64,000 bases of DNA, from assembly GCF_014633365.1 (NCBI RefSeq), contig NC_068343.1:24149307-24213306 (forward strand), given 5' to 3'. Shown here in pieces: positions 45,201 through 56,230 of this stretch; positions within the stretch are counted from its first letter, which is position 1, and every line of letters begins with the position of its first letter. The notes below the pieces were generated by a model. The model had not been told where the DNA came from. It searched no databases and saw only the letters and a list, made by a program, of their open reading frames with translations. Source of the stretch: Diospyros lotus. Its lineage: Eukaryota > Streptophyta > Magnoliopsida > Ericales > Ebenaceae. The position numbers were made by a program, and so were the translations under genes.

Positions 45201-45900
45201 TAGCCCAACCAAGTCCTCGTCAAGCTCCTGAGCTGGACCAAGCACCCACAATAAGAACCATCTTTACCATTCATGGAGGGCCTCATATTGCTGGGACCTC
45301 TAACAGGTCCCACGAATAATATGTCCAGGAAGCTAGTCACCTTTTACTCGTTGGGAATGGTAGCCAAGAAGGGCCTTCCAAGAGATCCAGATTAGCTTAA
45401 GATGATATCATTTTCACCAAAGATGATTCTAGGAATGTGCACTAGCGCACAACGATGCCCTCGTGGTCTGAGCTAGAATCGGTAATATGGAGGTGCGAAG
45501 GATCGTGGTGGATACAGGCAGTTCGGTAAACTCCATGTACAGAGGGTGTTTTGACCAGATAGGACTGGGGTCAGACCAGTTGATAGTCTCTCCAAAATCA
45601 CTATACGGGTTTACTGGCAACGCAGTAATCCTGAAAGGACATATTAGACTCCCGCTCACGGTTGGGGAGTTAAATCTTCAAGCCACGACAATGACGGATT
45701 TCCTTGTCATCGATAGTCCCTCTACATACAACATCGTCATGGGGAGGCCTGCCATGAACGACTTGAACCTAGTTGTCTCAACCAAAGCCTTGGTAATCAA
45801 GTTCTTGACTCCAAATGGGATCGGATGCGTAAGAAGCGAGTAGTATTCGACAAGACGCTGCAATGAGGAGGCACTAAAAATGGGCTCAAAGAAAAAAGGT
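45200..45900 (+). pseudogene. Aspartic protease of element I
   Basis: The frame 45487-45843 is open for 118 codons: MEVRRIVVDTGSSVNSMYRG holds the catalytic DTGSS, followed by LPLTVGELNLQATTMTDFLV and DSPSTYNIVMGRPAMNDLN. The triad is intact here, unlike in element L. Upstream 45240-45480 has linker text (RTIFTIHGGPHIAGTSNRS) with stops. In the intact element this is part of the Gag-Pol polyprotein. Confidence 0.85.
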
Positions 45901-45939
45901 TAATATGGTCTCTGAGGGGGAAGCGCGAGTCATTAGCAG

Positions 45940-47495
45940 CTAGGGAGTTAGCCACAACCTGGACCTAGGTGATGTGGATTGCGATCGAGCTACTAGCCCA
46001 GCAAACGAACTAGAAGATATTGTGGTCAACGACCTTGATTCCGAAAGACGCCTCCAAGTGGACAAAGGCCTCTCCCTCGAGGTAAAATCTCAACTAACTG
46101 ATTTCCTTAAAGCAAATCTAGATGTATTCGCATGGAACCACGAAGATATGGTGGGAATAGACCCAAATATAATGCTACATCGATCCCAACCAAAAGCCAT
46201 TTCATCAAAAGAGGAGACCCATGACAGCCAATTGTTACACGGCCTTGAAAGAACAAGTAGACAAACTCTTGGCCAGCAAATTCATCAGGGAAGCCCATTA
46301 CCCAACCTGGGTGGCGAACCCGGTCCTGGTGAAGAAAAAGAATGGAAAGTGGAGGACCTGCATCGACTTCACATATTTGAACAAGGCATGCCTAAAAGAT
46401 AGCTTCCCTCTACCCAGAATTGACCAGCTCGTGGACGCAATGGCTAGCCACCAGTTTCTAAGCCTCATGGATGCTTATTCGGGGTACAACCAGATCCATA
46501 TGAACCCCGATGAGGACGAGGAGCATACATCATTTGTGACGGATCGGGGACTATACTACTACAAGGTAATGCCCTTTGAATTAAGGAATGTAGGAGCGAT
46601 GTACCAGCTGCTGGTCAACATGATATTTGGAGACTTGATTAGAAAAACAATGGAGGTATACATTGACGATATGCTGGTGAAGTCCAGGCAGGTCGCCAAC
46701 CACACCTGTAACCTAGAAGAAGCATTCCAAGTTCTAAGAAAGTACCAGATGAAACTCAATCCACTCAAATGCTCATTCGGTGTGGCTTCAGGAAAGTTTT
46801 GGGGATTCATGATAAATGAAAGAGGAATCGAGGCCAACCCTGAGAAAATTCGAGCTTTAATTGACATGCGATCACCTACCAAAGCGAAAGTAGTGCAAAA
46901 CTTTAATGGCCAGATCGTTGCCCTCAGCAGATTTGTCTCCAAGGCATCTGATAAGTCCATTCCATTCTTCAATGTTCTGAAGCAAGCAAGAAGCTTCGTG
47001 TGGACGGAGGAGTGTGAGAACGTTTTCCAGCAACTAAAGGAGTACATGGGACGGGCTCCATTCATGTCAAACCCAAAGGAAGGGGAGGAGTTTATCATCT
47101 ACCTGGGAGTATCCAAGTATGCAATCAATGCAGCACTAGTGCGAGAAGAAGACCAAGTGCAGTACCCGGTATATTATGTGAGCCATAGGCTACTTGATGC
47201 TAAAACAATGTACACCCTCATGGAGAAGCTCCTCTATTCCCTAGTGGTCGCATCAAGAAAGCTACGTCCTTATTTCCAAGATCATCAGATTGGCCTACTG
47301 ACCAAGCATCCACTGAAGCAAATCTTACAAAAACCTAATTCATCCAACCGCCTACTCAAGTGGGCCATTGAGCTCGCCCAATTCAACATAGAGTACAAGC
47401 CAAAGTCGGCTATAAAGGGGCAAGTGCTGTCGAATTTCATCATAGAATTCACAAGATCGGTGGAGGAGCCAACCCCCTCAGTCTCTCCAATATAG
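45940..47495 (+). pseudogene. Reverse transcriptase and RNase H of element I
   Basis: The connection part (45974-46200, DVFAWNHEDMVGIDPNIMLH) is followed by a frameshift near 46200. Then comes the longest open frame of the window, 46221-47495 (424 codons). It holds VLVKKKNGKWRTCIDFTYLN (about residue 34), SLMDAYSGYNQIHM (about 80), the catalytic YIDDMLVKS (about 146), FGVASGKFWGFMINERGIEA, then RNase H with YPVYYVSHRLLDAKTMYTLM (about 315) and LRPYFQDHQI. The open length is due to RT being the most conserved part, not to function: the frame ends at a TAG before the second RNase H. Confidence 0.92.
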
Positions 47496-47930
47496 GAGTT
47501 ATTCATCGATGGCTCTTCCAGCGAGCATGGATCTGGAGCTAGCGTGCTCTTAATAAGCCCGGAAGGACACAAGATTCCTTATGCATTGAGGTTTGGATTC
47601 AGGGTGACCAACAATGAAGCCTAATATGAAGCGCTGCTGGCTGGACTATTCTTGGCAAGAGAAGTCAAGGCAGAGCAATTAGCAATCTTCAGTAACTCCC
47701 AGCTTTTAGTTTGTCAAATACAGGGAGAGTATTAGGCGAAGGGCCCAAAGATGGTAGCATACCTCCAGAAAGTTCAGGAATTATTTCATCTCTTTGAGGA
47801 GTGCAAATTGAATCAGGTCCCACAAAGCTAGAACACTTACTCCGACGCCCTGGCTCGTTTGGTGTCAGTGGGAGATGCGGACTTATTAGGGGTCATCCCC
47901 ATGGAGTTCCTAGTTACACCAAGCACAGAG
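47496..47930 (+). pseudogene. Second RNase H-like domain of element I
   Basis: In the same frame as RNase H, past the TAG at 47493-47495: LFIDGSSSEHGSGASVLLIS, then RVTNNEA*YEALLAGLFLAR, EQLAIFSNSQLLVCQIQGEY and ALARLVSVGDADLL. Further stops in the same frame are TAA 47622, TAG 47733 and TAG 47829. Each falls where related elements commonly have Gln. The domain diagnoses the Tat lineage. Confidence 0.88.
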
Positions 47931-49194
47931 GGACAAAATGAGACGTTAGTAATTGAGTTAAGGATGGATTCATAGATGGGACCCATCGTGGAGTATTTAC
48001 AAGAAGGAAAGTTGCCAAGTGACAAGTTAGAAGCATGATGTACTCGATCTCGGGCAGCTAGATACTTTATTCACAACGATATGCTGTACAAAAGAGGGCT
48101 TCAACCCCATTACTCAGATGCATCGATGAGCCTGATTGTTAAGTGGTTCTCATAGAAATCCATGTCGGTCACTGTGGTAATCATGCTGGAGGAGCGTCCT
48201 TGGCCCAAAAGGCACTTCGCCAGGGTTTTTACTAGCCCACCATGAAGCAAGATGCCATAAACCTGGTGAAAATGTGTGACACATGCTAACTATTTGCAAA
48301 AATACCGCGAGCTGCCCCCGCCTACCTACAACAAATGAACAGCCCGTGGCCCTTCACCATATGGGGAATCGACCTGATCAGGCCACTCCCAGCAGCTCAC
48401 GGTGGGTGCAAACATGCTATTGTGGCTGTTGATTATTTCACCAAGTGGGCAGAAGAAAAGGAGCTCGCATAGATATCCGCGACAAAGGTAGAAAAGTTCG
48501 TATGGAGCAATATCATCTGCAGGTTCGGAGTCCCTCACCAGATAGTCACGGATAATGGAACCCAGTTTACCAGCGAGCATTTCATCCAATTTTATGAATC
48601 ACTAGGAATCAGGAAGAGCTTCACAGCCGTGGACCACCCACAAGCCAACGGCCAAGTCGAGGCAATCAATAAGATAATCAAGTAGATATTAAAGACCAAA
48701 TTGGAAGTCAGAAAGGGAGCTTGGGTGGACGAACTATAAATCATGCTCTGGGCCTACCGGACTACAGCTCGCACCACCATAAGCGAAACTCCCTTCTCTA
48801 TGGTGTATGGGTCCGAAGCGATGGTCCTGGCAGAAAATGAAGTAATCAGCCAGCGTAGAGCCAGTTTTAATCCAGAGGACAATGACCAGCTACTGGCCTC
48901 GAATCTTGACCTACTTGAAGAAGCAATGGAACTAGCTCGCATGAGGGTAGCAACTTGCCAACAGCACGTAGCGAGATATTAAAATCGGAGGGTGCGAGTC
49001 CGACACCACAACGTCGGCGACCTTGTGCTGCGCGTTGTTCTCCCCGGAGCTCGTAAGAGCAATGATGGGACTTTAGGTCCAAACTGGGAAATCCCCTATG
49101 TTATCAAAGAAAGCCTCGGCAATGGAGCATATCACTTAGCCGACATGGATGGAGCAGTTCTCCCACAAGCTTGAAACGCAGAGCATCTGTGACC
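47931..49194 (+). pseudogene. Integrase of element I
   Basis: The N-terminal zinc region is frameshifted (48060-48300, ending in a CDTC Cys pair near 48280). The core reads PWPFTIWGIDLIRPLP (48340), AIVAVDYFTKWAEEKELA (48417), IVTDNGTQFTSEHFIQFYES (48542) and the PQANGQVEAINKIIK block with the third acidic residue (48636-48680). The D-D-E residues are all recognisable. The C-terminal part has ETPFSMVYGSEAMV (48786-48830) and NWEIPYVIKESLGNGAYHLA (49085-49145). Stops include TAG 48470, TAG 48683 and TAA near 48737. Confidence 0.9.
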
Positions 49195-49940
49195 ATATTC
49201 TCGATAAGCAAACACTTTTCTTTCTCATATATTTTTTTTTAGTTGTCAATTGACGTCTCACTTTCGTCAATATCGCTTTCTTAAATTGAGCATTCTATTT
49301 GTATGGTATTAATGTGTCTTTCGTCTCTGCTAAATCCTTTTACATCCACATTTCGGTTGTTAAAAGTAAGAGTCAGAAGATAGTCTGGGGTTTAGAGGCT
49401 ATGGTCTACTAGCTGGGTCCCATTCAACTTGGCTCGCGCACCATGGTTTGAGGATCACCTGAGCATTCACCATAGTCCTCGCCTTAGACCAAGCTTTGAG
49501 AAAAGTAGAATCCATTCATCTTGGCTTAGTGTCATGGTTTGGAATCTACTAAGCGTCCACGCCCGTTAAATAATTTTGAATCAAAAGTTCACTAGCTGGG
49601 ATCCTCTTATCTTGATGAAAGTCATGGACTATGACCTACCTGAGTGTTCATCTTGACCTTATTAAGCCCTTAAAAGTCATGGTACGTTAGCTGGGATCGG
49701 ATTATGATCTACCCGGGCATATAGCTTGACAGCGAAAAGCGAAATAACTTAACATTCATCGAGATACCGTATGATAGCTTAGATGTGATTCCATAATCAT
49801 TACCTATTGGACATATGCCTCGAACTAACGATATCTTACTTAACATATTATGTAAAGTTACTTGGCTTTAGGATTTATCGTTTGTGAGTTAAAGGCGTAC
49901 TCAAATTAACTGAATTTAGGTTCTTCTTTATGTTATGCTT
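49195..49940 (+). repeat. Degenerate ~90-97-bp tandem repeat after pol (element I)
   Basis: Between about 49380 and 49740 units recur with CTAGCTGGG(T/A)CC near 49410, 49590 and 49687 and a more diverged unit near 49500. Each is followed by a CTTG.. block, GTCATGG and GACCTACCTGAG or CACCTGAGC. The remaining bases (49195-49380, 49740-49940) are AT-rich and show nothing. The block sits in the same place as the 53-bp array of element L but has no sequence in common with it. Confidence 0.65.
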
Positions 49941-52399
49941 TCAGTTCGCAGCAAATGACAAAGAAGTAGAAATTCGATTGAATAAGAGAAATGTGTTGCT
50001 TCTAGAGTCCAAGTACAAGTATAAAAAAAAAAAAATGAGAGAGAGATGAAAAGCATAATGGCCTAGAGGATTCAAGCTTGGGGCTGCTACATCTTGGGGA
50101 GCGAGACTGTCGGTATCCTCAGTAGAGAGATCGACCACGGTTTGATTGGGCTCGGATAAGGTGGCAGCAACTTTGGAGCTCGCAGCATCAGCAGCAAATT
50201 TCTTCACTACCTCTATCGTTTCCTTGCCAAAGTAAGAGAATTCAAGGTCTGGATGTGCTTTCTACAAAGTGAAAACAAACGCACTACAGACATCAGACTT
50301 GACCTCCTCGCACTCTTTCGCGACCCAAACCTCTACGTCGACCTTTAATTGATCGACCTCTTTCTCCGCCACATCAGCTCTTTTCCTGGCCTGCTCCAAG
50401 TCGCCTCGTGTTGCTGCCAGCTCGGCCTCAGCCTTATTTAACTTCGAAGTGGCTTGGGAATAGGCCATATCGTACAACTGCTTCTGGCGATACAGCTCAT
50501 CCTAAAGCTCCTTCTTGACTCTTTCAGCCTCTCTTACTCGGCCTTCCAAGCCTTCGACCTTGTTACGGTATTTCTTGGACTCACTTGTAACGAAAGCCAG
50601 ATTCTCCTTCAGCTTTTTCATGTCTTGCTTCAGCACTTCGACGATAATCTCGAGCTTCTCTTTTTCCTTGACGGCTCGAGCTCTTTCTTCATTTTGCTTG
50701 AAGACCACTAGGGAAGCCTACAAGGCCTAAGGGGTTAATACATTTCAAAAGAAATAAAGCAAGAAGTATGTGAGTGGGTAAAAAAGCTTTACCAGAAGAC
50801 TGTAACGAGTGACACAGTCCTCGAGCGCCTCCCCTGATACTTCCCTCCTGTCAAGGCTCTTAGCATAATTACTAAGAACCTTATCCAAGCTATCAAGGAA
50901 AGGCGCGAAGTACGTCCCACCAGCCACGACCTCAGATGAGCTCGGTTCTATAAAGGTGTTTGTTTTCCTCCTTTTGTCAGCTTGAGTAGGCTAAGCGGCT
51001 TATGAGGTTGGAGCAGTTTTCCTTTTACTCCCGGGAGCCTCCTCGTGAACCACTGACTTCCCATGACTCACGATAGCTATGGTCGCCCCCCGTTACATGG
51101 AGGTACCTATGGGATTCAGATTTGATGAAGCCACGACAGTTGGTGCGGGATTAGAACTGGATAAAGTGACAAGGTCATGACTCGAGCCAGCTGCCCCAAT
51201 ACGAGCTCTCGCCTCTTGGATTTTTGCAGGAGAAGAGAATGCGCGAACGACTTTAGGTATGCTTGAGATCGCAGAAGAGCCGGGTCGTTCGAGCTGGAGC
51301 TTCATCACTTCTGGTAATGTTGGTAAGACTGCAATCGTAACTTCTCCACGAACACTACTCTCCCTGGCTGGGCTCCCACCAAAGTTGGCCTCGTCAAAGA
51401 CTGACCTTATCTCCCTTTGGCCCCGAACTCCAATGTTGCTTTTCCTAATTTCCTTGATGCCGAATGGGGAAGCAAGCTGGTAGTCGCGAAGCAGAGAGTC
51501 ACAGAACTCGCAATCGTCTTCGTTAGTTTTTGCTTCCGAAGTCGCTTGAAGATCTTGCGCCTCGGAGATGATTAACTCAGGCTGCCCCCCGACAACGTCT
51601 GCAAGATTGAAAGGCACCCATAAATGAAAAATGAACACAAAATGAATTGCTACCTCAAATATGGGCAGAAGAACTACTTACTCGACGCAAGAATGAAGCT
51701 GAAGTTTTTGAGTTCTTGAAGAGAAGAGCAAGAAAGGTAGAACCATTGGGACTTATAATCCCCTACATTGGACTTGCCTTTGGCTTTCCCTTGAGGTAAG
51801 ACTTTCTTACAATCTGAGAAACGAGCTGCCATATAATACAACCCGTCCTTGGTACCCTTGAAAGAGTAAAGGTACCTTAGGATTTTAGGGGTTGGAAGAG
51901 AAAGTTTGTTCTTTTTGAAAAGAAGGGTAAGGGAGGTTATCTGAGCGTATGAGTTAGGGGTCAGTTGGAAAGGAGTGAGCTTAAGGTCGTTTAGAATATC
52001 TATATGATAAGGCTGAAAAGGAAACCTAAAACCAAACTCTAAGTGTTGGGGGTTGATGGCGATGAACCCCGCATGAGGAAAAGTTGCGTGGTCACCAGAA
52101 GAAGGGACCATCAGACGAGTGCCGCAAGGGAGGCAAAATGTGGAAGCGCATGACGTCAGCTCGCCGACTGTTAGCCTCGAAGGATAGTGTTTGAAAATCT
52201 CTCGAGTGGCACGCTCCTCGGTAGCTTGCTAGGCTATTGCGGGGGAAGTACGCTGAGGAATTTTCTTAGCGACCTCTAAATCAGACGAAGCCTCGTTCTG
52301 AGCAGTCCGTGGTAACATCGTTTCTCTGTGCTCCGAAGAGCTAGAGGTGTTGTCATCCCCTACCCTGTGGCTATGGCGCTTTTGACTTGATGTAGACAT
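49941..52399 (-). pseudogene. Antisense three-exon gene of Tat element I
   Basis: Minus strand: ATG at 52399-52397 (MSTSSQKRHS), exon 1 52399-51682, intron 51681-51599 (A|GTAAGTAG ... CTTGCAG), exon 2 51598-50793, intron 50792-50727 (CTG|GTAAAGC ... CCTTAG), exon 3 50726-49941. The exons total 2310 nt (770 codons with the stop) and stay in one frame with no frameshift, but with seven premature stops. Exon 1 carries FGFRFPFQPYHIDILNDLKL, LTPNSYAQI and ILRYLYSFKG with YYMAARF, which resembles the 'putative gypsy type transposon' family (Transposase_28). Exons 2-3 are Ser/Pro-rich and then a long coiled coil (EKEKLEIIVEVLKQDMKKLK). Antisense genes occur in Tat elements; their role is unknown. 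Confidence 0.8.
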
Positions 52400-53136
52400 C
52401 TACGATGAAAAGGAAAAAAGAAAACGTATCAGAACACTGAACCGAAGCCCCTAGGGACACTACCTACCTATCTGGTCGCGCGCTTCGCAGCAGGGTATGA
52501 CTTGAAAGAAAATGGGGCTGAGTTCCTAAGCCCATTAAACCTTTTAGAGTAAATGAAAGCTAACCCTAAAAAAAAAAAAAAAAAAATGCACAGCTATTGC
52601 CAAGAAGAGAGGCATGGAGACTAAATCGACAGAAGGGGTGAGAGCGGAGATGGAATGAACTAAAAGGCAATGAGAAACTTACTATTTGTAATCGATTACA
52701 ACGAGAATCGAGTCGAAGAACCGGCAAGAAAGCAACAATGAAGGATAACAAGCTTCGAAACCATCAGCAATAAAGTCTCAAAGTCAGGAAGAAGAAGAAG
52801 GTTGCAGAGGTAAAAAGTATTTTCAAAATGACACGGTAAAGGGGGGAAAGAGAATTTCTTCTCCCTTTTATAGTTTAAGGCACTCCACTATTGGATGAAG
52901 AAACTGACGAGCTGCCCTAGATCCAAGGGTGGAACATGAGAGCTTTAGAGCCCATGGATATAATGATTAAACGGTTATAGGAAACGTGCGCATTAAATGC
53001 ACCGCAGACAAGACGTGCTACATGAAACGGCATGATGTGAAATGATTAGGCAGGAAGCTGAAAGGTTTATCGATTGATTAGAATGGCTGATGCACGTCAA
53101 CTCTTAGTCCAAAAATCGTACTACGAGTTGGGGGCC
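52400..53136. other. Antisense leader and 3' untranslated part of element I
   Basis: No coding region. Contains an A20 run at about 52569-52588 and the TATA-like site above. At the right edge GAGTTGGGGGCC (53125-53136) resembles the polypurine tract of element L. Confidence 0.5.
52864..52873 (-). promoter_or_regulatory. Possible TATA box of the antisense gene (element I)
   Basis: On the minus strand CTATAAAAGG lies about 465 bases upstream of the antisense ATG at 52399, after an AAACT stretch and followed by a CT-rich leader. It is the only strong TATA-like match between that ATG and the 3' LTR remnant. Inference; the long leader could hold another intron. Confidence 0.45.
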
Positions 53137-53301
53137 TTAAGGGATGGTGTGGATGCACCGGGTTCGTCCCACCTCAGTCACCCAGAGGGCGACTGTCTAG
53201 AGGGTGATTGAGAGGCTCACAAGTGCGGCAGAACTCTTGGTCGTCGAAAGGCGATAGCTATGAGCTAACCTATGGTTCTGGGCACATGATGACACGATGT
53301 G

Positions 53302-53528
53302 TGTAATATCCCAAGAGCCCAAATGAGGGTAGTATATATCGAGAATAAGAAATGAAGGAAACAATACTAGCTAGATACCTTTTGGGCTGAATGCAGGTAA
53401 AGAACTCCCAAGTTAAGTATACTTGATCTGGGATAATCCAAGGATGGGTGACCCCCCTAGGAAGTTCGCGTAGACCCAACAGAGTAAGTTGTCCCAGACC
53501 TTCCTATTGCTTGATGCGGGGTGTTACA
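53302..53528 (+). mobile_element. Cassandra-type solo LTR with 5S rRNA-like promoter
   Basis: 227 bp from TGTAATATCCCAAGAGCC to GCGGGGTGTTACA. Bases 53402-53468 resemble the 3' half of plant 5S rRNA: GAACTCCCAAGTTAAG with TATACTTGA corresponds to box A, and AAGGATGGGTGACC then CTAGGAAGTTC corresponds to box C and beyond. Cassandra elements are very short non-autonomous LTR retrotransposons (TRIMs) whose LTRs carry 5S sequence read by RNA polymerase III. A single copy without second LTR is seen. ATGTG precedes it (53297-53301) and recurs three bases after its end. Confidence 0.88.
53402..53468 (+). promoter_or_regulatory. 5S-like internal RNA polymerase III control region
   Basis: AAGTTAAGTATACTTGA (box A-like), GGGATAATCC (near the intermediate element) and AAGGATGGGTGACC (box C-like) keep the 5S order. 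Against plant 5S, box C is almost unchanged, whereas the box A half has several changes. Whether it still binds TFIIIA is unknown. Confidence 0.75.
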
Positions 53529-53721
53529 AAAATGTGTGTCAACAAGTTCGATTCTAACTTCTGCATTTAATGTTTATGATGATTTTTTTTCGAGATAGAT
53601 GTATAAAAATTTTGGGATGGATAAGAGAAATGATATGGTTTAGTCGTAGTTTTAAATAGAAAAAAAAATTATTCTAGAATTGTCCTAAGTTATATCGCGC
53701 TCGAAAAATCGGGGCGTTACA

Positions 53722-54823
53722 GATACAATGACGGTTGGCAGCGAGAGTCGGGGCAGCAGCGAAAGGCAAGACAGTGAGAAGGTCAACGATGAGAAGTGAG
53801 GTGTCAGCAAGAGGAAAACGATGAGAGGCAGTTGCTGGAGAAGAAGAAGAACAAGCAGCCAAGAGAAAGGGAGAGAGAGAAACATGGTTTCTCGGATAAG
53901 ATGATATGATATATGTTTATATATGTATGTATATTTGTTAAATAATATCCTTTAATTATTTTATTTTTAATTATTAAATCCAATTTGATTATTGTGTATT
54001 TGCTTATATGTTAAATAATATCCTTTACTTTTATGTATATTCGCTCTAGTTTACTTCCAAATTAATTACAACAATAATAGCGTTAATTAGTCTTTTCCAT
54101 TTTTTTATATAAAAAAGATATTGATGATTAATTATTATGGATTTATGTCTATTATTTATGCTTATTTGTATTATGTTTGAATTATTTTTTATAATTTACA
54201 CTTTATACCAAATTTATGTTTCTTACTTTTTTAAAAAATATATTATTTTATTATTTTAATTTTGTATCGTAAATATTTTTTGTATCCATTTTCATGTAAG
54301 CTAGGATGGGAGTGAGAGTCACTGGTCAATTGGAGGTGTAATTCCCGAAACATTTTTGACCAATTGAGCATATGAGGTACCAAATTAAATAAATGAATCG
54401 AAGTGTAATTTTCAAAATCCTACAACTTGCCTTGACGGATATGGAAAAGTATAATTTCTTTTGCTTTCCAGTAAGACAACCTTTTTTTTACCGTTGTTAG
54501 GTATATGACGCCCCAAATTAAAAGGCCTAATGATTTCTGATTTTTAAAAAATATATAAAATAAATGACATGAAATTCTGATTTGGTGCTTCCATTCACAA
54601 AATATTGTGTATGTTAAATATAAATATATATACATAAACTGAACTATTTAACCAACGGCCATGGTTGCCCATCACCAAAGGCCATTTTCCAACTTGGACA
54701 CGTCACGTCACAAGAAAAAGAAATAATAATAAAAACAAGTTCATGTCACTTGATTTTCCACACGTAACGTTCTTTAATCATGTTGTTGAGATGAAAAAGA
54801 AAATTTATTTTCCTTGTAATGAC
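53722..54823 (+). repeat. Tandem duplication H, copy 1, right part
   Basis: Continues 42514 across LTR C and matches 55140-56230. With the left part the copy is about 1.41 kb, the same as copy 2. It includes the phrase GACACGTCACGTCAC (54697-54711), an ACGT-core cluster, and CTAGGATGGGAGTGAGAGTC (54301). No coding frame of note. Confidence 0.85.
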
Positions 54824-56230
54824 AACTTGCCTCACTCTCTCGTCTTATTTTATTTTATTTTCCTTGGATGGATTTGGTGTAGGGAAGCTTTGAAACACGG
54901 AAAAGAATTGGAGACCCCGTTTCAGCATTTCTAAATCGTTTTCCGTTTCAGAAATGAAAAAATATGGCTTAAAACATTTTTTGGGTTGCTTTGTAATTTT
55001 TGAAACGTTTTGAGACCATTTCACAAATTACATAAAATGTCCAAAAATACATTTTTTGCAACAAAGTTCACGAATCTCTCTTACTCATTGGAGTTTGTGG
55101 CAGCAACAACAAAGGGATGAATGTGCAACGGTGTAACGATGGTCGGCAGTGAGATGCGAGGTAGCGAGAGTCGAGGCAGCGACGAAAGGCAAGAGAATGA
55201 GAGGGTCAACAACAAAAGGTGAGGTGGCGGCGAGAGATGGTTACTAGAGAAGAAGAGGAACAAGTAATCAAGGGAAAAGAGAGTGAGAGAGAAACATGAT
55301 TTCTTGGATAAGATGATATGATATATGTATGTATATTTGTTAAATAATATCCTTTAATTATTAAATTCAATTTGCTTACTATGTATTTACTTTGGATGTA
55401 TAAATAATATCCTTTACTTATATGTATATTCGCTTTTGATGTACTTCCAAATTAATTACAACAGTAATAGCATTAATTGGTATTTTTCATGTTTTTATAG
55501 AAAAAGATATTGACGATTAATTATTATGAATTTATATCTATTATTTATGCTTATTTGTATTATGTTTGAATTATTTTTTATAATTTTATATATTAAAAAT
55601 TATGTTTAAAAAAATTATAATTTTTTAATTTACACTTTACCCTAAATTTATGTTTCTTCATTTTTTTTTAAAAAAAATATATTATTTTATCATTTTCGTT
55701 TTGTATCTTAAATATTTTTCTTATCCATTTTCATGTAAGCTAGGATGGGAGTGAGAGTCACTGGTCAATTGGAGGTGTAATTTCGGAAACATTTTTGACC
55801 AATTGAGCATATGAGGTACCAAATTAAATAAACGTGTCGAAGTGTAATTTCCAAAATCGTACAACTTGCCTGACGGATATGGAAAAGTATAATTTCTTTT
55901 GCTTTCCAAAAGACAACCTTTTTTGACCGTTGCGTATATGACGCGCCAAATTAAACGGGCTAATGATTTCTGGTTTTAAAAAATATATATAAAATAAATG
56001 ACATGAAATTCTGATTTGGTGCTTCCATTCACAAAATATTGTGTATGTTAAATATAAAATATATATACATAAACTGAACTATTTAACCAACGGCCATTTG
56101 TCCATCACCAAAGGCCATTTTCCAACTTGGACACGTCACGTCACAAGAAAAAGAAAAACAAGTTCATGTCACTTGATTTTCCACAAGTAACGTTCTTTAA
56201 TCATGTTGTGGAGATGAAAAAGAAAATTTA
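54824..56230 (+). repeat. Tandem duplication H, copy 2
   Basis: 1407 bp directly following copy 1. It is colinear over its full length with small gaps (for example GCGTATATGACGCGCC at 55935 against GGTATATGACGCCCC at 54500). Class unknown: the GA-rich parts (55150-55300) and AT-rich tail could be an old LTR, but no TG...CA boundary with a target duplication is evident. Confidence 0.85.

Larger units (their letters stand above)
44698..53301 (+). mobile_element. Truncated Tat-type gypsy element I
   Basis: Interior of a second Tat element, with the same plan as element L: gag tail, protease, RT, RNase H, second RNase H, integrase, repeat block, antisense gene. Its 5' LTR, primer site and most of gag are missing: the text changes from LTR C to gag directly at about 44698. 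On the right, GAGTTGGGGGCC at 53125-53136 looks like the polypurine tract, so about 53137-53301 may be the start of the 3' LTR, cut off by the Cassandra LTR. Target duplication not readable. Confidence 0.85.
42515..53721 (+). mobile_element. Solo gypsy LTR C hosting Tat element I
   Basis: The LTR starts TGTAATATCC at 42515 and ends GGGGCGTTACA at 53721. LTR text covers 42515 to about 44697 and about 53529-53721, with the Tat element I and a Cassandra LTR between. A TATA region (TTCTATAAATAGAG, about 43322) gives plus orientation. It shares long blocks with 1-2503 and 60522-63173. No second LTR or own coding region is found, so it is a solo LTR of about 2.4 kb. Confidence 0.82.

Noticed and set aside
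46221..47495. 424-codon open frame that could pass as a host gene
   Set aside because: It is RT plus RNase H of a gypsy element: YIDD motif, RNase H motif, and protease, second RNase H and integrase on either side. It opens after a frameshift and ends in a TAG inside the polyprotein.
53402..53468. A 5S rRNA gene
   Set aside because: Only the promoter half is 5S-like, the 5' half of 5S is not readable, and it is enclosed in TG...CA LTR ends, so Cassandra is the better call.
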